Notes under the pieces: model-generated | Told to the model about the DNA's origin: nothing | What the model saw: only the letters and a program-made list of their open reading frames with translations | The model's database searches: none | Source: Drosophila pseudoobscura | Lineage: Eukaryota; Arthropoda; Insecta; Diptera; Drosophilidae | Assembly: GCF_009870125.1 (NCBI RefSeq) | Contig: NC_046683.1 | Coordinates: 25,634,129 to 25,698,128 of the forward strand | DNA length: 64,000 nucleotides | Direction: 5' to 3' | Shown here: piece by piece, positions 19,690-30,620 of the stretch | Layout of the letters: each line of letters opens with the position of its first letter | Position numbering within the stretch: the first letter of the stretch is position 1 | Position numbers and translations under genes: made by a program

Positions 19690-20100
19690 AATCGTGGCAC
19701 CGGTGCGAGTCCTTATCGGCACGGTCTGGGGCTCCTGTGCTAGGATACACGGCACTGGGTGGGGAGTCTTGTTCGAAGGACACGCGGCACAGTACTGGAT
19801 CGGTGATCCTATACTAGGATACACGGCACTGGGGTGAGGGACCCTGTTCGAAGGACACGCGGCACGGTACTAGATCGGTGATCCTGTACTAGGATACACA
19901 GCACTGGGTTGGGTGATCCTGTCGAAGGACACGCGGCACGGCCCTAGATCGGTGATCCTGTACTAGGATACACAGCACTGGGTTGGGTGATCCTGTCGAA
20001 GGACACGCGGCACGGTCCTAGATCGGTGATCCTGTACTAGGATACACAGCACTGGGTTGGATGATCCTGTCGAAGGATCCGTGGCGCGGTACGGGGAAAA
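19690..20100. repeat. 74-bp tandem repeats in the leader (about 5 units)
   Basis: ctaggatacac recurs at about 19740, 19814, 19889, 19963 and 20037. The array is untranslated leader between the 5' LTR and gag on the minus strand. Confidence 0.9.
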
Positions 20101-20339
20101 GTTCTGTCTGACTGCTCGGTGGTAACTGTGTGACTGCCCGGTAACGACCCCCTGACTGGTGTTCCTGCTCCGCCTTATATTGGCCGCGGCCATGGCTTTG
20201 TGGCCGAGGGTTCCGCTGCCATGTAGCTGCTCCTCTGCGTTCGCCGGCTGTCCCTCGCTGCTCCGTTGTTCCACCGCTGCGTCGCTACTTGGCTGCTCGG
20301 TCACTGTCTCGCTGCTCCGTCACTGCCTCGCTGCTCTGT

Positions 20340-20500
20340 CGCTGCTGATCTTCCGCTCTGCCGCTGCCTCGCTGCTCTGTCGCTGCTGCTTCCCTGCTCT
20401 GCCGCTGCCTCGTTGCTCTGTCGCTGCTGCTTCTCTGCTCTGCCGCTGCCTCGTTGCTCTGTCGCTGCTGCTTCGTCGCTCTGCCGCTGCTGCTGCTTGG
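20340..20500. repeat. 41-bp tandem repeats in the leader (about 3.5 units)
   Basis: ctctgccgctgcctcg recurs at 20356, 20397 and 20438, and a shorter form at 20479. The surrounding 20,220-20,520 is rich in gctgct. Confidence 0.85.
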
Positions 20501-20943
20501 CTACTCTGTCGCGGGTGCCGCTTTGTCGCCGGCGCGTGCCAAAGTTTTAGGCGCCGTCCGCGGCCATTTTCCCCCGGCACGCGGTGCTGGGTCTTCGGCG
20601 TCTCTCCCCGTCTCTTTCCGTCGCGTAGATGGCTGGCCGCGTGGTTTTTCGCGTCTCTCCCCGTCTCTTTCTGCCTCGTAGGTGGCTGGCTGCGTGGTTT
20701 TCCGCGTGGTTTTTGCCGGCGCGTCTGGGACACGTTTCTGGTGCTGGCTACTCGCCGGGACTCTGATTTTGGGGCTGCTAATCACTGATTTGACCTTTCT
20801 CCTGCGGCTTTTCCTGATCCGTGGGTCCTAAGCATCGTTTGCTGTTTATGCTTTTGTGGGTCTTGCCTTTTAATTGTGGGCTGCTGCTTGGTTCCCTTTT
20901 CCCTTTTCACTTGTCCCTATGCTCACCGACTCTCCCCTCTTGG

Positions 20944-20961
20944 GTCCCTGCTCGGGCGCCA
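20944..20961 (-). other. Primer-binding site, tRNA-Lys type
   Basis: On the minus strand TGGCGCCCGAGCAGGGAC begins two bases after the LTR end. It would pair with a tRNA-Lys 3' end of the kind whose virus-type PBS reads TGGCGCCCGAACAGGGAC. The same 18 bases occur behind the Bel-Pao B LTR at 44654. Confidence 0.8.
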
Positions 20962-20963
20962 TC

Positions 20964-22579
20964 TGTAAGGAAGTTCTCAGGCCGAGGTACAGCTTCTCAG
21001 TCTGTCCAGGGCCCGGTCCTTCCCCACAGCAAAATTTGTTGTGTGAGGACCTAAGGGGAGAGCCGCTCGTGGCGAAAGCGCGCCCGTGGGGTGGATCGTG
21101 GGACGGTCGGGCCTGGCCCGGCCACGGGGCGTGGTTGAAGCCGTGCGTGGGGGCTGCGGAGACGTGCGTTACGGGTCATGTATGGCGGGAGAAGAGGTTT
21201 GGATCAGGGATCGGATGGGTATGGGAGAGGGGAGTCCGGCTTAGCAGATGCCGCATGATCCACGACTCACATCTGCGTCGCCAGGTCCCCAGGGCGAGGG
21301 TGTAGGAGAGGGAGCCCGGCTTTGCGAATGCCGCGTGAATCCACGACTCACATCCAGCATCGCCGGGTCCCCCGGGGGGAAAAGGTACAGGAGAGGAGGA
21401 ACCCAGCTTGGTGAATGCCGCGTGATCCACGACTCACATCCACTTCGCTGGGCCTCCCGGGGGAAAAGGTACAGGAGAGGGGAAGCCCCGCTTGGTGAAT
21501 GCCGCGTGATCCACGACTCACATCCACTTCGCTGGGCCTCCCGGGAAAAGGGAAGAGAGGGGGGTGGGGGAGTGAGTGACTCCTACGGGCGAATGTTCTG
21601 AGACAGGTGGGTGGAGGTTGGTGTCTTTATTATTTTTGGATCATTTCCCTACTTAAAATCCCGCGCCTGCAGCGGGGAAATAAGCGCCAAAAAAAAACTT
21701 ATATTAAACCACATGTGTGCATGGATATGTAAAAACTGTCTATGCCTGCCTACTGCACCGATCTGTTCCCCCCCAGAGCTCACATACGTGAGGTGGCTCA
21801 CCCTTGTTTCCCTCCTTTGGGGTCCTGGTATCCTGCGGCGGGTCCTCGTCACGTCGGCTTATTTCGTACACTGCGTGCTCACAACTTCTTTTTCTTTTAC
21901 ACACCGCGGTCGCGGCTTATTTTTCCGTCGCACAACCGGTCTTGTTCAGCCCTTGGAGATCACTCCTGAGTCTCGCCCGCGCTGGACCGTGCCAGGCCTC
22001 TGCTTTTCTTTTTCCAGCTTCTCTGCTGCTTCGTGGCTGCGCAGCTTCGGCTGTCGGCCTCGGCGGCGTGGGTGATCGGCTGCGTCGGTGTATTCTCTGC
22101 TTCGCCGTCGGCCCTTTCCTCGGCTGCGTGGGCGTAAGGCCGATCGGCGGCTTCTCTGTTGCTTCGCTCTCTTTCCTCTGTGTATAGCCGTTCTCTTCGT
22201 TGCGTTTTCTCTTCGCTGCGTGGCCGTCGTCTGCGTCTCTCTCTTTCGGGTGTGTATAGCCGTTCTCTTCGTTGCGTTCTCTCTTCCGTGCGTGGCCGTC
22301 GTGTGTGTCTCTCCCGTGTGTGTATGGCCGCTCTCTTCGTTGCGTGTGCTCTTACTAATAGAAAAACCCCCCCTGTTTTGGTTTTCTTAGCCTATTTCTT
22401 ATTTTAATTAAGGAACTGAGGATTCATTTTTGTCTTGTAATAATAATAGTAATAGTAATATAATGGGATAATGAGATAAAGATAATAGTAGATAATAATG
22501 AAACTAGGTAACACCCGTCGGGGCGGTCCCTTCAAGGGATGGTGTCGTGGTCTCTATTGTGGAGGCTTGTGCCTTCACA
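20964..22579 (-). repeat. 5' LTR of the gypsy-like element
   Basis: Same termini as the left LTR, 84 bp shorter, with four instead of five tandem units. Two substitutions seen against the left copy (near 22207 and 22312). Confidence 0.93.
21240..21550. repeat. 84-bp tandem repeat array in 5' LTR (4 units)
   Basis: Units at about 21256, 21339, 21425 and 21509, homologous to the array at 10340-10735 but one unit shorter. Confidence 0.9.
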
Positions 22580-22583
22580 GTGC
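22580..22583. other. Target-site duplication, right (GTGC)
   Basis: Second copy of GTGC directly after the LTR terminus ttcaca. Confidence 0.85.
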
Positions 22584-22639
22584 TTCAAGATTTACTTATA
22601 TATAAGGCACTACTAACAAAAATTTGTTGAATCTTATAC

Positions 22640-23100
22640 ATGCACTAGCTGACCCGGCAAACGTTGTTTTTCTACTAGAAAACATTTTTTTAGTTCGGTA
22701 ATAATAATTATCTACTATAAGTATGGGAGATTTACTATTCAATTATAAGATATAACAATACATATTAATCTCTCAGCGCAATAGAGTGTACCATATTCTT
22801 GGTTAGTCCGTCTTTAGACAACACAAATAAACTGGATGGCTATTTACATTAATTGCTATTGGCTCTGATTGGCGCAATAAGCAAATAAAAAATTCACGAA
22901 ATTCACGGTAGAGCCATTTCGGAGGAGTTTAGCAACAAAGACATAAAAAAAAAGAACATACATAGGTACCCGAAGAGTGGCCTGAACGGGATAAAAACTG
23001 GATGTTGCCCGATGCGCACACCTAACCGATAAGCACATAAAATTTCACGAAAATCGGAAGAGCCATTTCGGAGGAGTTTATCAATATATTATACAGTTTA
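22640..23100. repeat. Unclassified dispersed repeat (ctgacccggcaaacg type)
   Basis: Starts with ctagctgacccggcaaacgt and contains agagccatttcggaggagttta twice (about 22909 and 23064), a kind of sequence common in interspersed insect repeats. It recurs at 35292-35755 as part of the same duplicated segment. No coding capacity seen. Confidence 0.5.
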
Positions 23101-23322
23101 AGGTAAATATTTTTGAGGATGTTTTTATTTTATTTTAGTTCTCTGTTTTTTTTTTTATAATAAGATCATGTAAAAGAGAACCGACGAGCTCTTGAGGTAT
23201 TTTCATAGAAGATTAAACGATAAGAACTTGTATGTATACGTTGTAGGTTTTTGCGAATGAACTTGAGCTGTAGAATCTGAGTACATATAAATGTTTTTTG
23301 GTATAATATAATATTTTCACAG

Positions 23323-25354
23323 CTTCTCAATATACATAAGTATACTTGAATGGCACTGCAGCCATAGTATACCGATTCTAAAAGAATCGAATGGGCTTTC
23401 TATAGTTCCAATTATAAAATCTGAGGGACTAGGAAACACGCCAATCATAACGACCGAGTTAAAGGCAAGCAGAATTTACGAGTCTTTTCGTGTAAAACAG
23501 ACTCCACCAGCTACGGTAACATTTAGTAAACATCGAAGTCTACCTCAAGAGAACGGAAAAAATCAATCACAATCTTCAAATCGAAATAGAATGGCGCGCT
23601 TGGTGTCTACTGATATTCTAAGCCGCAATATCTCTAACATTTTGGAAAACCTTCTCAAACGCTATGAACAGTCACAACTTCCTACACATGGAAAGGGGAT
23701 ACCTACGGTGGTGCAAACCAATATACTTATACGTAGTATGGGTCCGGTGTCAGAGCGGGACATGGAATATTCAATGGATTGCTATTTTAGGCAGTATTGG
23801 CGAGATAAGCGGTTGAGTTTTGAGGGGCCAATTAAAAGTTTATCCTTGAGCATTAAGATGCTAGACAAAATCTGGCGACCAGACACTTACTTTTATAATG
23901 GAAAACATTCTCATATACACACAATTACTGTGCCAAACAAATTACTTCGACTTGGTCAAGACGGCGGAATCCTCTATTCGATGAGGTAAGTTACGTTTCA
24001 AGCGAGTATAATAATCGCTCATGTCCATGTTTCTACACTGTTTCTTTTAGATTAACCATTAAAGCCACATGTCCCATGGAGCTGAAAAATTTTCCGATGG
24101 ATAGACAGTCGTGTCCCCTTATATTTGGTAGCTGTTAGTATATTTTTCCAGTTCCATTTATATTATTTAATGCCCTATCCAGAATTGTAATATTTCAGAT
24201 GGCTATACGAACCAACAGCTAGTTTACGAATGGAAAGATCAAGATGATGCCGTGTCATTTGTCCCCGGAATGACTCTTAACCAATTTGATCTCATTAGCA
24301 TGATGCACCGCAATTTCACGTCAACACGACGAGAGGGTGACTTTTCAGTTTTACAAGTAGCATTCAACCTCAAACGTCATACCGGATACTTTCTAATCCA
24401 AGTTAGTATTTTAACGTTTATACATACTATATATATAACAATGAATACTTTAAAGGTTTATGTGCCCTGCATTTTGATCGTGGTATTGTCTTGGGTATCA
24501 TTTTGGATACATCGTGAGGCCACTAGCGACCGTGTCGGTCTCTGTGTAACAGCAGTTCTAACACTATCAACCATTAGTTTGGACTCACGGACTGACTTGC
24601 CAAAAGTCAAATATGCAACTGCCCTAGACTGGTTCCTTCTGATGAGTTTTCTCTATTGCATAGCCACTTTGCTAGAATTCGCGGGTGTTCATTATTTTAC
24701 TAAACTTGGCAGTGGCGAAATACCACGTCTGGAAGAGCACTTGGAAAATATCAGGAAAACTAACATAGCACATGGCATTGAAGCCAACAAAAAAGTTAGT
24801 GACGAGGATATAGAAGATAATGGTAGCGATGAGGCCAGTGAGCAAATGAACTCACAGAATGATATTTGCGTTTGTTCGGAAAATGACACTCTTGAATTCG
24901 AATCTGCAGAATCATTACCAACAGCACTAGATGACACTGCTTTTCGTAAACGGAATGCCCTCACATGTCCTATCTTTACCGTAAGTTCATATATACATAC
25001 ATATTTATATATCTGCTGCTACATTCTGTTAATGAATACATCTTTCCCAAGGCCTCGTCGCGTGGAGCCACCATGGAACGAACCACACAAACGGAACCCC
25101 CCGTCATTTCGCGTATGCGACAGATATGGCTCTGCCTCAAGAGTGACGACCAGTTCCGAAAACAGCGTGAGCGTGACGCAGCTGCAGAAAAGACTGAACA
25201 AGGTCACAACGTAAGCTATGTAAACAGCGTTTCGTTAATCGACCGCTTCGCGCGCATTGCGTTTCCGATGTCATTTGTGCTTTTTAATCTTTTATACTGG
25301 TTGGCCTACGGAATGTATAAAAAAGAGTTTTCATGGTCCACTATAAAGACATAG
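23323..25354 (+). CDS. Grd: Grd copy 1, partial Cys-loop ligand-gated ion channel gene
   Basis: Five exons: 23323-23985, 24051-24133, 24199-24401, 24456-24980 and 25052-25354; introns are 54-71 bp with GT-AG borders and agreeing phases. The frame starts at an acceptor (ttttcacag) with no Met for 89 codons, so 5' exons and the signal peptide are missing. The product has the extracellular ligand-binding domain ('[20 protein letters not shown]', '[13 protein letters not shown]'), the 13-residue Cys-loop ([15 protein letters not shown]), four membrane segments (M1 '[14 protein letters not shown]', M2 '[16 protein letters not shown]', M3 '[23 protein letters not shown]', M4 '[16 protein letters not shown]') and a long acidic M3-M4 loop. 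This is the GABA/glycine-receptor-like channel Grd. It would be a membrane chloride-channel subunit, but without 5' exons it can function only if transcribed and translated from elsewhere. Confidence 0.82.
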
Positions 25355-25451
25355 CTTTCTTCGACTGTAGTTGTTTTCTATAATTTTTTTGGCGTTAGGT
25401 TAAATAATGTATCTTACTGCAAATAGATGGTGGGTGCCTTATGAAAGTTGT

Positions 25452-25480
25452 AACATGAAATAAAGTGAAATAAATTTGTA
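25452..25480 (+). terminator. Candidate polyadenylation signals of Grd copy 1
   Basis: Two close aaataaa motifs (gaaataaagtgaaataaa) about 100 bp after the stop codon. Confidence 0.5.
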
Positions 25481-25559
25481 TACCTTTTTTATTATGATTG
25501 AAAAACTGACGACGGGGCACAAATACTATTTTATTTATTTCAATTATATTTTAATGAGT

Positions 25560-26360
25560 TCTAGCAACCAGGCTTTTGAATCGCCAACAATTTTTGAGAT
25601 ATACGTTTTGAGATATACGTTTTATAATGAGATCTAAAAGGAGTGCGGATACCAAATTTGGTTACTCTAGCCTTAATAGTCTCTGAGATTTGTGGATGCC
25701 CCAGATTTTCGTCTTTTGCGGGGGCGCGAAATTTTGAGATATACGTTTTATAGTCAGATCTAAAAGGAGTGTGGATACCAAATTTGGTTGCTCTGGCTCT
25801 TATAGGTTCTGAGATCCTTGAACTTATATTTTGCAATTGGCAAAACCGACCAAGAAACGTGTGTGTTAGAGAGAGACAGAGCGGGCAAGAATGAAATTGT
25901 TTTCTTGATTCTGGCTATAATAATTATACGATCTGGTTCAGATCTGGTTTTGCACTCTAGAAGATATAGTCATTCTCTGCGAGTCTGCGTTTTTAGTTTT
26001 CTCGTATCGTCGAAATTGTGGATGCCACAGATTTTCGCCCTTTGTGGGGGCGGAAGTTGGCGGGGCGAAGTTGTGAAATATTTTTGTAGCAGTGACATAT
26101 TACAGAAATCTGGATCCAAAACATCGCTGCTCTAGCTCTTATAGCCTTTGAGCACTTGGCGCTAATAGGGACGCAAAGACGGACAGACAGACATGGCTCA
26201 ATCGATTCGGCTATTGATGCACATCAAGAATATATATACTTTATGGGGTCGGAAACGATGCCTTCTGGACCTTACACACATTCACTTTTAATACTATACT
26301 ATACTATACACTTTTAATAATATACTCCAATACTCATTTTGAGTATCGGATATAAAAAGG
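25560..26360. repeat. INE-1-like repeat downstream of Grd copy 1
   Basis: Same block order as 8815-9906, including duplicated 'gagatatacgtttta … agatctaaaaggagtg' blocks and the end 'actcattttgagtatcgg'. No gene. Confidence 0.75.
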
Positions 26361-26696
26361 TGAAGTGCTCGCGACAAAAAAATTTGACAGGCCAAGCACT
26401 TCCTCGTCCGCCACGTTCAGGCCGTCGAATGAGCCGCTCTTTGATCAGCTCTCGGAAACAAATCGAAAAACATCCGCGTGTGCTTGAGGAATAAATAACA
26501 AGAAAACAATCAGTGCCTGTTGAGATATTCTATTGTAGCTCAGGGAGAACACAGATTTGGTGAGTGAGAGGAGAGATCCGTAGAAGATTGGTTTTAACGA
26601 CAGTATGTTCTTAGCCCCATCGTACTCCGCGAGATTGACCCAAAGTGGTGGAATAATCAACTGGAGGCTTCCACTGGAAGTTCCAGCACGCAAGAG
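26361..26696. other. Unassigned sequence
   Basis: About 335 bp between an INE-1-like repeat and Osvaldo-like LTR sequence. A short plus-strand frame starting at 26605 runs into the LTR but matches nothing I recognise. No feature called. Confidence 0.4.
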
Positions 26697-27545
26697 TATA
26701 GGCCTCTGGATAGAGGCCAGTGGATTCTCTAGAAAAGCACCGCCGCTGCGTCAAAGTAAGCTAATGTACGCAGCTGGCTGGGACTGGCAGTCAGATGAGG
26801 CGTTAGCCTCCAACGCGATATTAAACTAAACACTCCAGGACCTGCAAATGTATGCGGCCCACGTGATGCAGCAGAGGACCCTTCGTCGTTCGTCCTATAC
26901 GTTTTACGCTGTAGCGAGCATATGTGAGCCAGCAGATGACCATGCATCGCTCTTCCTGCACAACCGTCTCTTCGATCGTCAGTAGTGTATGGCTTCCAAG
27001 CGAGCCTATGTGATGCCGCAAAGGACCATTCGTCGTTTTCACTGTACGATTTAGGCTGTGCACCCATTTAGCTTCGGTCTTCGTTAGCGTATGGCTGCCG
27101 ACATAGCGTATGTGATGCAGCAGAGCACCATTCGTCGCTCTTCCAGCACATTTTAAGCTGCACGCTTGAATCTCCTCGATTTTCGTTCATATACGGTTTA
27201 CACCGTCTTCAGAAAACAAGCAACTGTACCCTCGGATGGGTCAGGAAAGAATCCAATCCTGTAGCGGAATCTCTTCAAGAACGAAGTGTAGCCAAGAGTG
27301 TTGTCGTGTCAGAGTTAAGCCAGCTTAGTGTAATCGTGACTCGAGGTAACCGGAACTCTTGCACAGCCGAGGTAATGTTTGATAGTGGAAAAAGAAAAGG
27401 ATGTAAAACTAATGTTCTGGGGAAAACCCTGATGTGAGTTTGCGATTCTTTAGAGGCAGACGCCACGTCTATCTTCTTGGGATAGGAAAGAAAAACCCAT
27501 TGACATCCACTGTGAATATTGTTTCGGCAGAAGCCGTTAAACTCT
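26697..27545. repeat. Osvaldo-like LTR, left half of a split copy
   Basis: tataggcctctggatagaggccagtgg matches 6186 onward, and 27283-27530 matches 6230-6500. Between them lies about 540 bp absent from the copy at 6007, with motifs such as gatgccgcaaaggaccattcgtcg repeated at about 26867, 27014 and 27113. The copy is cut at about 27555 by Bel-Pao E2 and resumes at 33770. The first ~180 bp of the LTR are missing. Confidence 0.6.
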
Positions 27546-27555
27546 CTGTTTGAGA

Positions 27556-27941
27556 TGCCAAGCTGTTTTGGCACCTATGTGTTTCAAAAATGAAAAGAGA
27601 TTTTGGGTTAAACTTTATAATTCGTATTTAATCTTGGTGGCTTAGCGGAAGCCGATTGCTTGCTATTGCCAGATAAACTTTATGCGAGATCGATATGCAA
27701 CCAATGCGCAGAGGGGTTAGCATAGAACTAAACTATAGACGACGGCGTTAGATCAAAGTGACTGCCGAAGTGGCGGCAGCAGATCAAAGTAATTGCCGAA
27801 GTGGCGGCGGCAGAGAGCCCCTTTAGCGGGAGAGCGCAGCAGCTCTGCAGAAAGTCAACGCTTTACAACATAGGCGGCTCTCTCTGCTCATACAATAATA
27901 ATGTTAAAGTTACGGTTATTATTCAGCGGCTGTCCCGAACA
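27556..27941 (-). repeat. 3' LTR of Bel-Pao E2
   Basis: 386 bp, minus-strand start TGTTCGGGAC. It holds two to three copies of the tgccgaagtggcggc motif and is ~130 bp longer than the 5' LTR (27653-27790 has no counterpart there). The integrase frame ends inside it. Confidence 0.8.
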
Positions 27942-29634
27942 TACTCCCCCCGTTGGGAGCTAGTCTCTCAACAGATTCCTTAAGGGGCAGCAAACAAAGC
28001 CGAGTGACGGCCCTCCTGATGTTTCCTGAGGATGTCTTCAGGTCAGCGACGCGACACACTCCGTCCTTGCCCAAAACGACATCGACCACTCTAGCCAGTG
28101 GCCAACGCATTGGTGGAAGATTTTCGTCCTTCACCAGAACGAGGTCGTTCTTGCAGATGTTTTGCGCGGGGGTATGCCACTTCGCGCGCTCTTGCAAAAG
28201 AGTGAGATACTCTTCGCGACAACGGCTCCAAAATATTTCTTGTAGTTGGGTGACCCGCTGCCAGCCATCCAGACGATTGTAGTTCAGCTTCGTTAGGTCA
28301 GGCTCGAGGATTTGCTCATGGGGGCCGCCTAAAAGCAGATGAGCAGGAGTCAAAACGTCTAAATCATCAGGATTTTCTGAAAGCGAGAGAAAAGGGCGAG
28401 AGTTAACAATTGCAGTGATCTGAAAGATCAAAGTGCGCAGCTCGTCGAAGCTAAGCACAGATGGTCCAACTGAGCGGTACAGGTGATATTTTGCGGTCTT
28501 CACGGCCGCTTCCCACAACCCGCCAAAATGCGGAGAGCGAGGTGGGATGAAACGCCAGTCGATCGAGTCAGCTAAGCAGGATTCGTGGACCTCCTTCATA
28601 TGCGGTTCGCTCAGACAGAGCTTCTTTAGCTCCAGAAGCTCGTTCTTGGCCCCAACGAAGTTTGTCGCATTGTCCGACCAAATTTGAATTGGCCTTCCTC
28701 GAGTGGAAGTAAAACGCTTTAGTGCGCCTAGAAACGATGCGGTGGTCAAATCCTTTACGAGCTCCATGTGTATAGCCTTGGAAGTGAAGCAGATGAATAC
28801 GCTAATGTAGCACTTGATCGGAGGCCTTGTGCGGATTTCTGATCGGTAGAAAAAAGGTCCACAGTAATCTACTCCAGTGACTTTAAAAGCTCGAGATCCT
28901 TCCAAACGTTCCTTAGGTAGGTCTCCCATGATGTGTTCGACCATGCGCGGCCTAGTCCTGAAGCATCTCACACATCTGCTGTCGACCCTTGACACTGCTT
29001 TAACACCTCCAATGGGCCAATATTCCAGCCGAATTTTGGATAGCAAGGCGCGAGGTCCGGCATGGAGGTTTCTTTCATGGTAATATCTTATCAGCGCAAA
29101 GGTAATGGAATGTCCCTTTGGCAGAATGAGCGGGTGCTGAGCGTCAAATCCTAGCGATGAGTTGCCAAGACGACCTCCAACTCTAAGTAGTCCAGAATGA
29201 TCGATGAACGGGTTGAGCGAACTAATAGAACTGGATTTCATGACTTGACCATTGCGCCGAATCTCCTTTATGTCCATCCACAAATTTGCCAGCTGAATGT
29301 GTCGAATTAGAAGATGCGTTCCTTGCCGAATATCAGAAACGGTGAGTCCTGGATGCCTAAGACGATGTATAAATTTATGCATGTAGGCGAATGTGCGCTG
29401 CATGCGAAAGAATGAATTCGCAAATTTGCATCCGGACGTGAGATCGGCATTTGGAGACGTGATTAGCAATCCTCTCTTGCGAAGCTCCAAAGTTGCTATG
29501 TTGTTAGATGGAGATACAGGCCACTTATCCTTGGAGCCTAGCAAAAAGGATGGGCCGTGAAACCATAGCTCTGACTGGATAAGATGGTTGGGAAGCGAGC
29601 CTCTCGAGAGAATATCAGCAGGATTTAAAGACAT
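27919..29634 (-). pseudogene. Bel-Pao E2 integrase and end of RNase H
   Basis: 571-codon open frame. It starts in RNase H ('LNPADILSRG'), then has the integrase zinc-binding region ('CVRCFRTRP'), and the catalytic core with D in 'VDYCGPFF', D in 'SDNATNF' and E in 'GLWEAAVK', all intact. The C-terminal part ('AHLLLGGPHE', 'WQRVTQLQEIFW', 'LVLVKDENLPPMRWPLARV') is typical for Bel-Pao integrases. It integrates the cDNA into the chromosome. It is separated by a frameshift near 29640 from the RNase H frame, so it is not expressed as part of a full polyprotein. The stop lies a few codons into the LTR. Confidence 0.85.
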
Positions 29635-30214
29635 AGCGCCATTCCATGGCTGCCGTCAACTCCTGAATTGATGCCACTCGATTTGCCACGAAAACTTGAA
29701 ACTTAGCTGGCTCGTCCCTAATCCAAGATAATGCTGTTGACGAATCCGACCAGCAATAGAACCGACCTGTAAAGATTCCCATGTCCTTTACATTCTGCAT
29801 GATTTTCGCAAGCAAATGGGCTCCACTTAATTCCAGCTTAGGAATCGATATAGTCTTTAGCGGCGCCACTCGCGACTTTGAGCACAAAACGTGGCTCGAA
29901 GACTGGGCTTCCCTGGACACGACATACACGCAAGCGCCATATGCTTCTAAGCTGGCATCACAGAATCCGTGAACTTCTGTAGCCACACTAGAACGAAGAA
30001 CCAAGCGAGGAAATGAGATCCGAGAACTGCTTGCCAAACTATTTCTCAAGTCCATCCAAGTTGAATGCAACGCTGAGGGTAGGCTTTCATCCCAATCCAA
30101 ATTTTCTCTCCAAAGCTGCTGAAGGAAGATTTTGCACCTGACAATGACTGGATTTATCAATCCAAGAGGGTCGTAGAACTGGCTTTGAGGTTGTGTCCAG
30201 TGCGGACAAGGCAA
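29615..30214 (-). pseudogene. Bel-Pao E2 RNase H fragment
   Basis: Frame of about 199 codons: connection region ('YDPLGLINPVIVRCKIFLQQLW'), then RNase H ('GFCDASLEAYGACVYV', 'SIPKLELSGAHLLAK', 'YCWSDSSTALSWI'). Catalytic Asp/Glu/Asp positions are visible. Frameshifts at both sides. Confidence 0.8.
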
Positions 30215-30614
30215 AAAGCAGCTGATCCGAAGCAGGGTCCCACGCTAAGCCGAGAGTTTTGGCTATGTCGCTTCCATCATTAAACTTTAAGAACTTCTCT
30301 ATGTCATCTTCAGGGGTTCCCTCAAGTACTTCCTGGTGACTGGAGCACCATTTCCTAAGTCTAAAGTTACCACGGGACAGTAAAGCTGATGTTTGGTGCA
30401 TCTTGTCCATGACCTGTGCGACCGAATTACCGCCCGAAATAAGGTCATCCACGTAAAACTCCTGCCGCAGAGCAGCTGAGCCAAGAGGGTAGGATTCACC
30501 CTCGTCGATGGCCAGCTGGTGCATTGCGCGGACCGTTAAAAATGATGCAGCCCTCGTCCCGTATGTGACGGTGTCTAATGTGTAGACTTGAACCTCGGAC
30601 TCGATGGAATCTTG
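30087..30614 (-). pseudogene. Bel-Pao E2 RT catalytic fragment
   Basis: Minus-strand frame carrying 'TVTYGTRAASFLTVRAMHQLA' and the catalytic YVDD (30444-30455). It lies in the same frame as 30624-32699 but is separated from it by a TGA codon. Downstream it shifts frame near 30185. Confidence 0.8.
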
Positions 30615-30620
30615 CCATAG

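Larger units (their letters stand above)
10066..22579 (-). mobile_element. Large gypsy-superfamily LTR retrotransposon with a third ORF
   Basis: 12.5 kb element on the minus strand bounded by LTRs of 1,616 bp (right, its 5' LTR) and 1,700 bp (left, its 3' LTR) and by a 4-bp duplication GTGC. Order in its own direction: LTR, tRNA-Lys-type PBS, repeat-rich leader, gag, protease plus RT, RNase H and integrase, third ORF, purine tract, LTR. The LTRs differ at two substitutions that I could see plus one 84-bp repeat unit, so the insertion is young. One frameshift near 16020 breaks RT. The order RT-RNase H-integrase and the PBS place it in the Ty3/gypsy superfamily; the unusual size and third ORF recall large elements such as Ulysses, but I cannot confirm the family. 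Confidence 0.9.

Noticed and set aside
24692..24964. Minus-strand ORF antisense to the Grd M3-M4 loop
   Set aside because: Mirror of an acidic low-complexity coding region; recurs in copy 2 only because the exon does.
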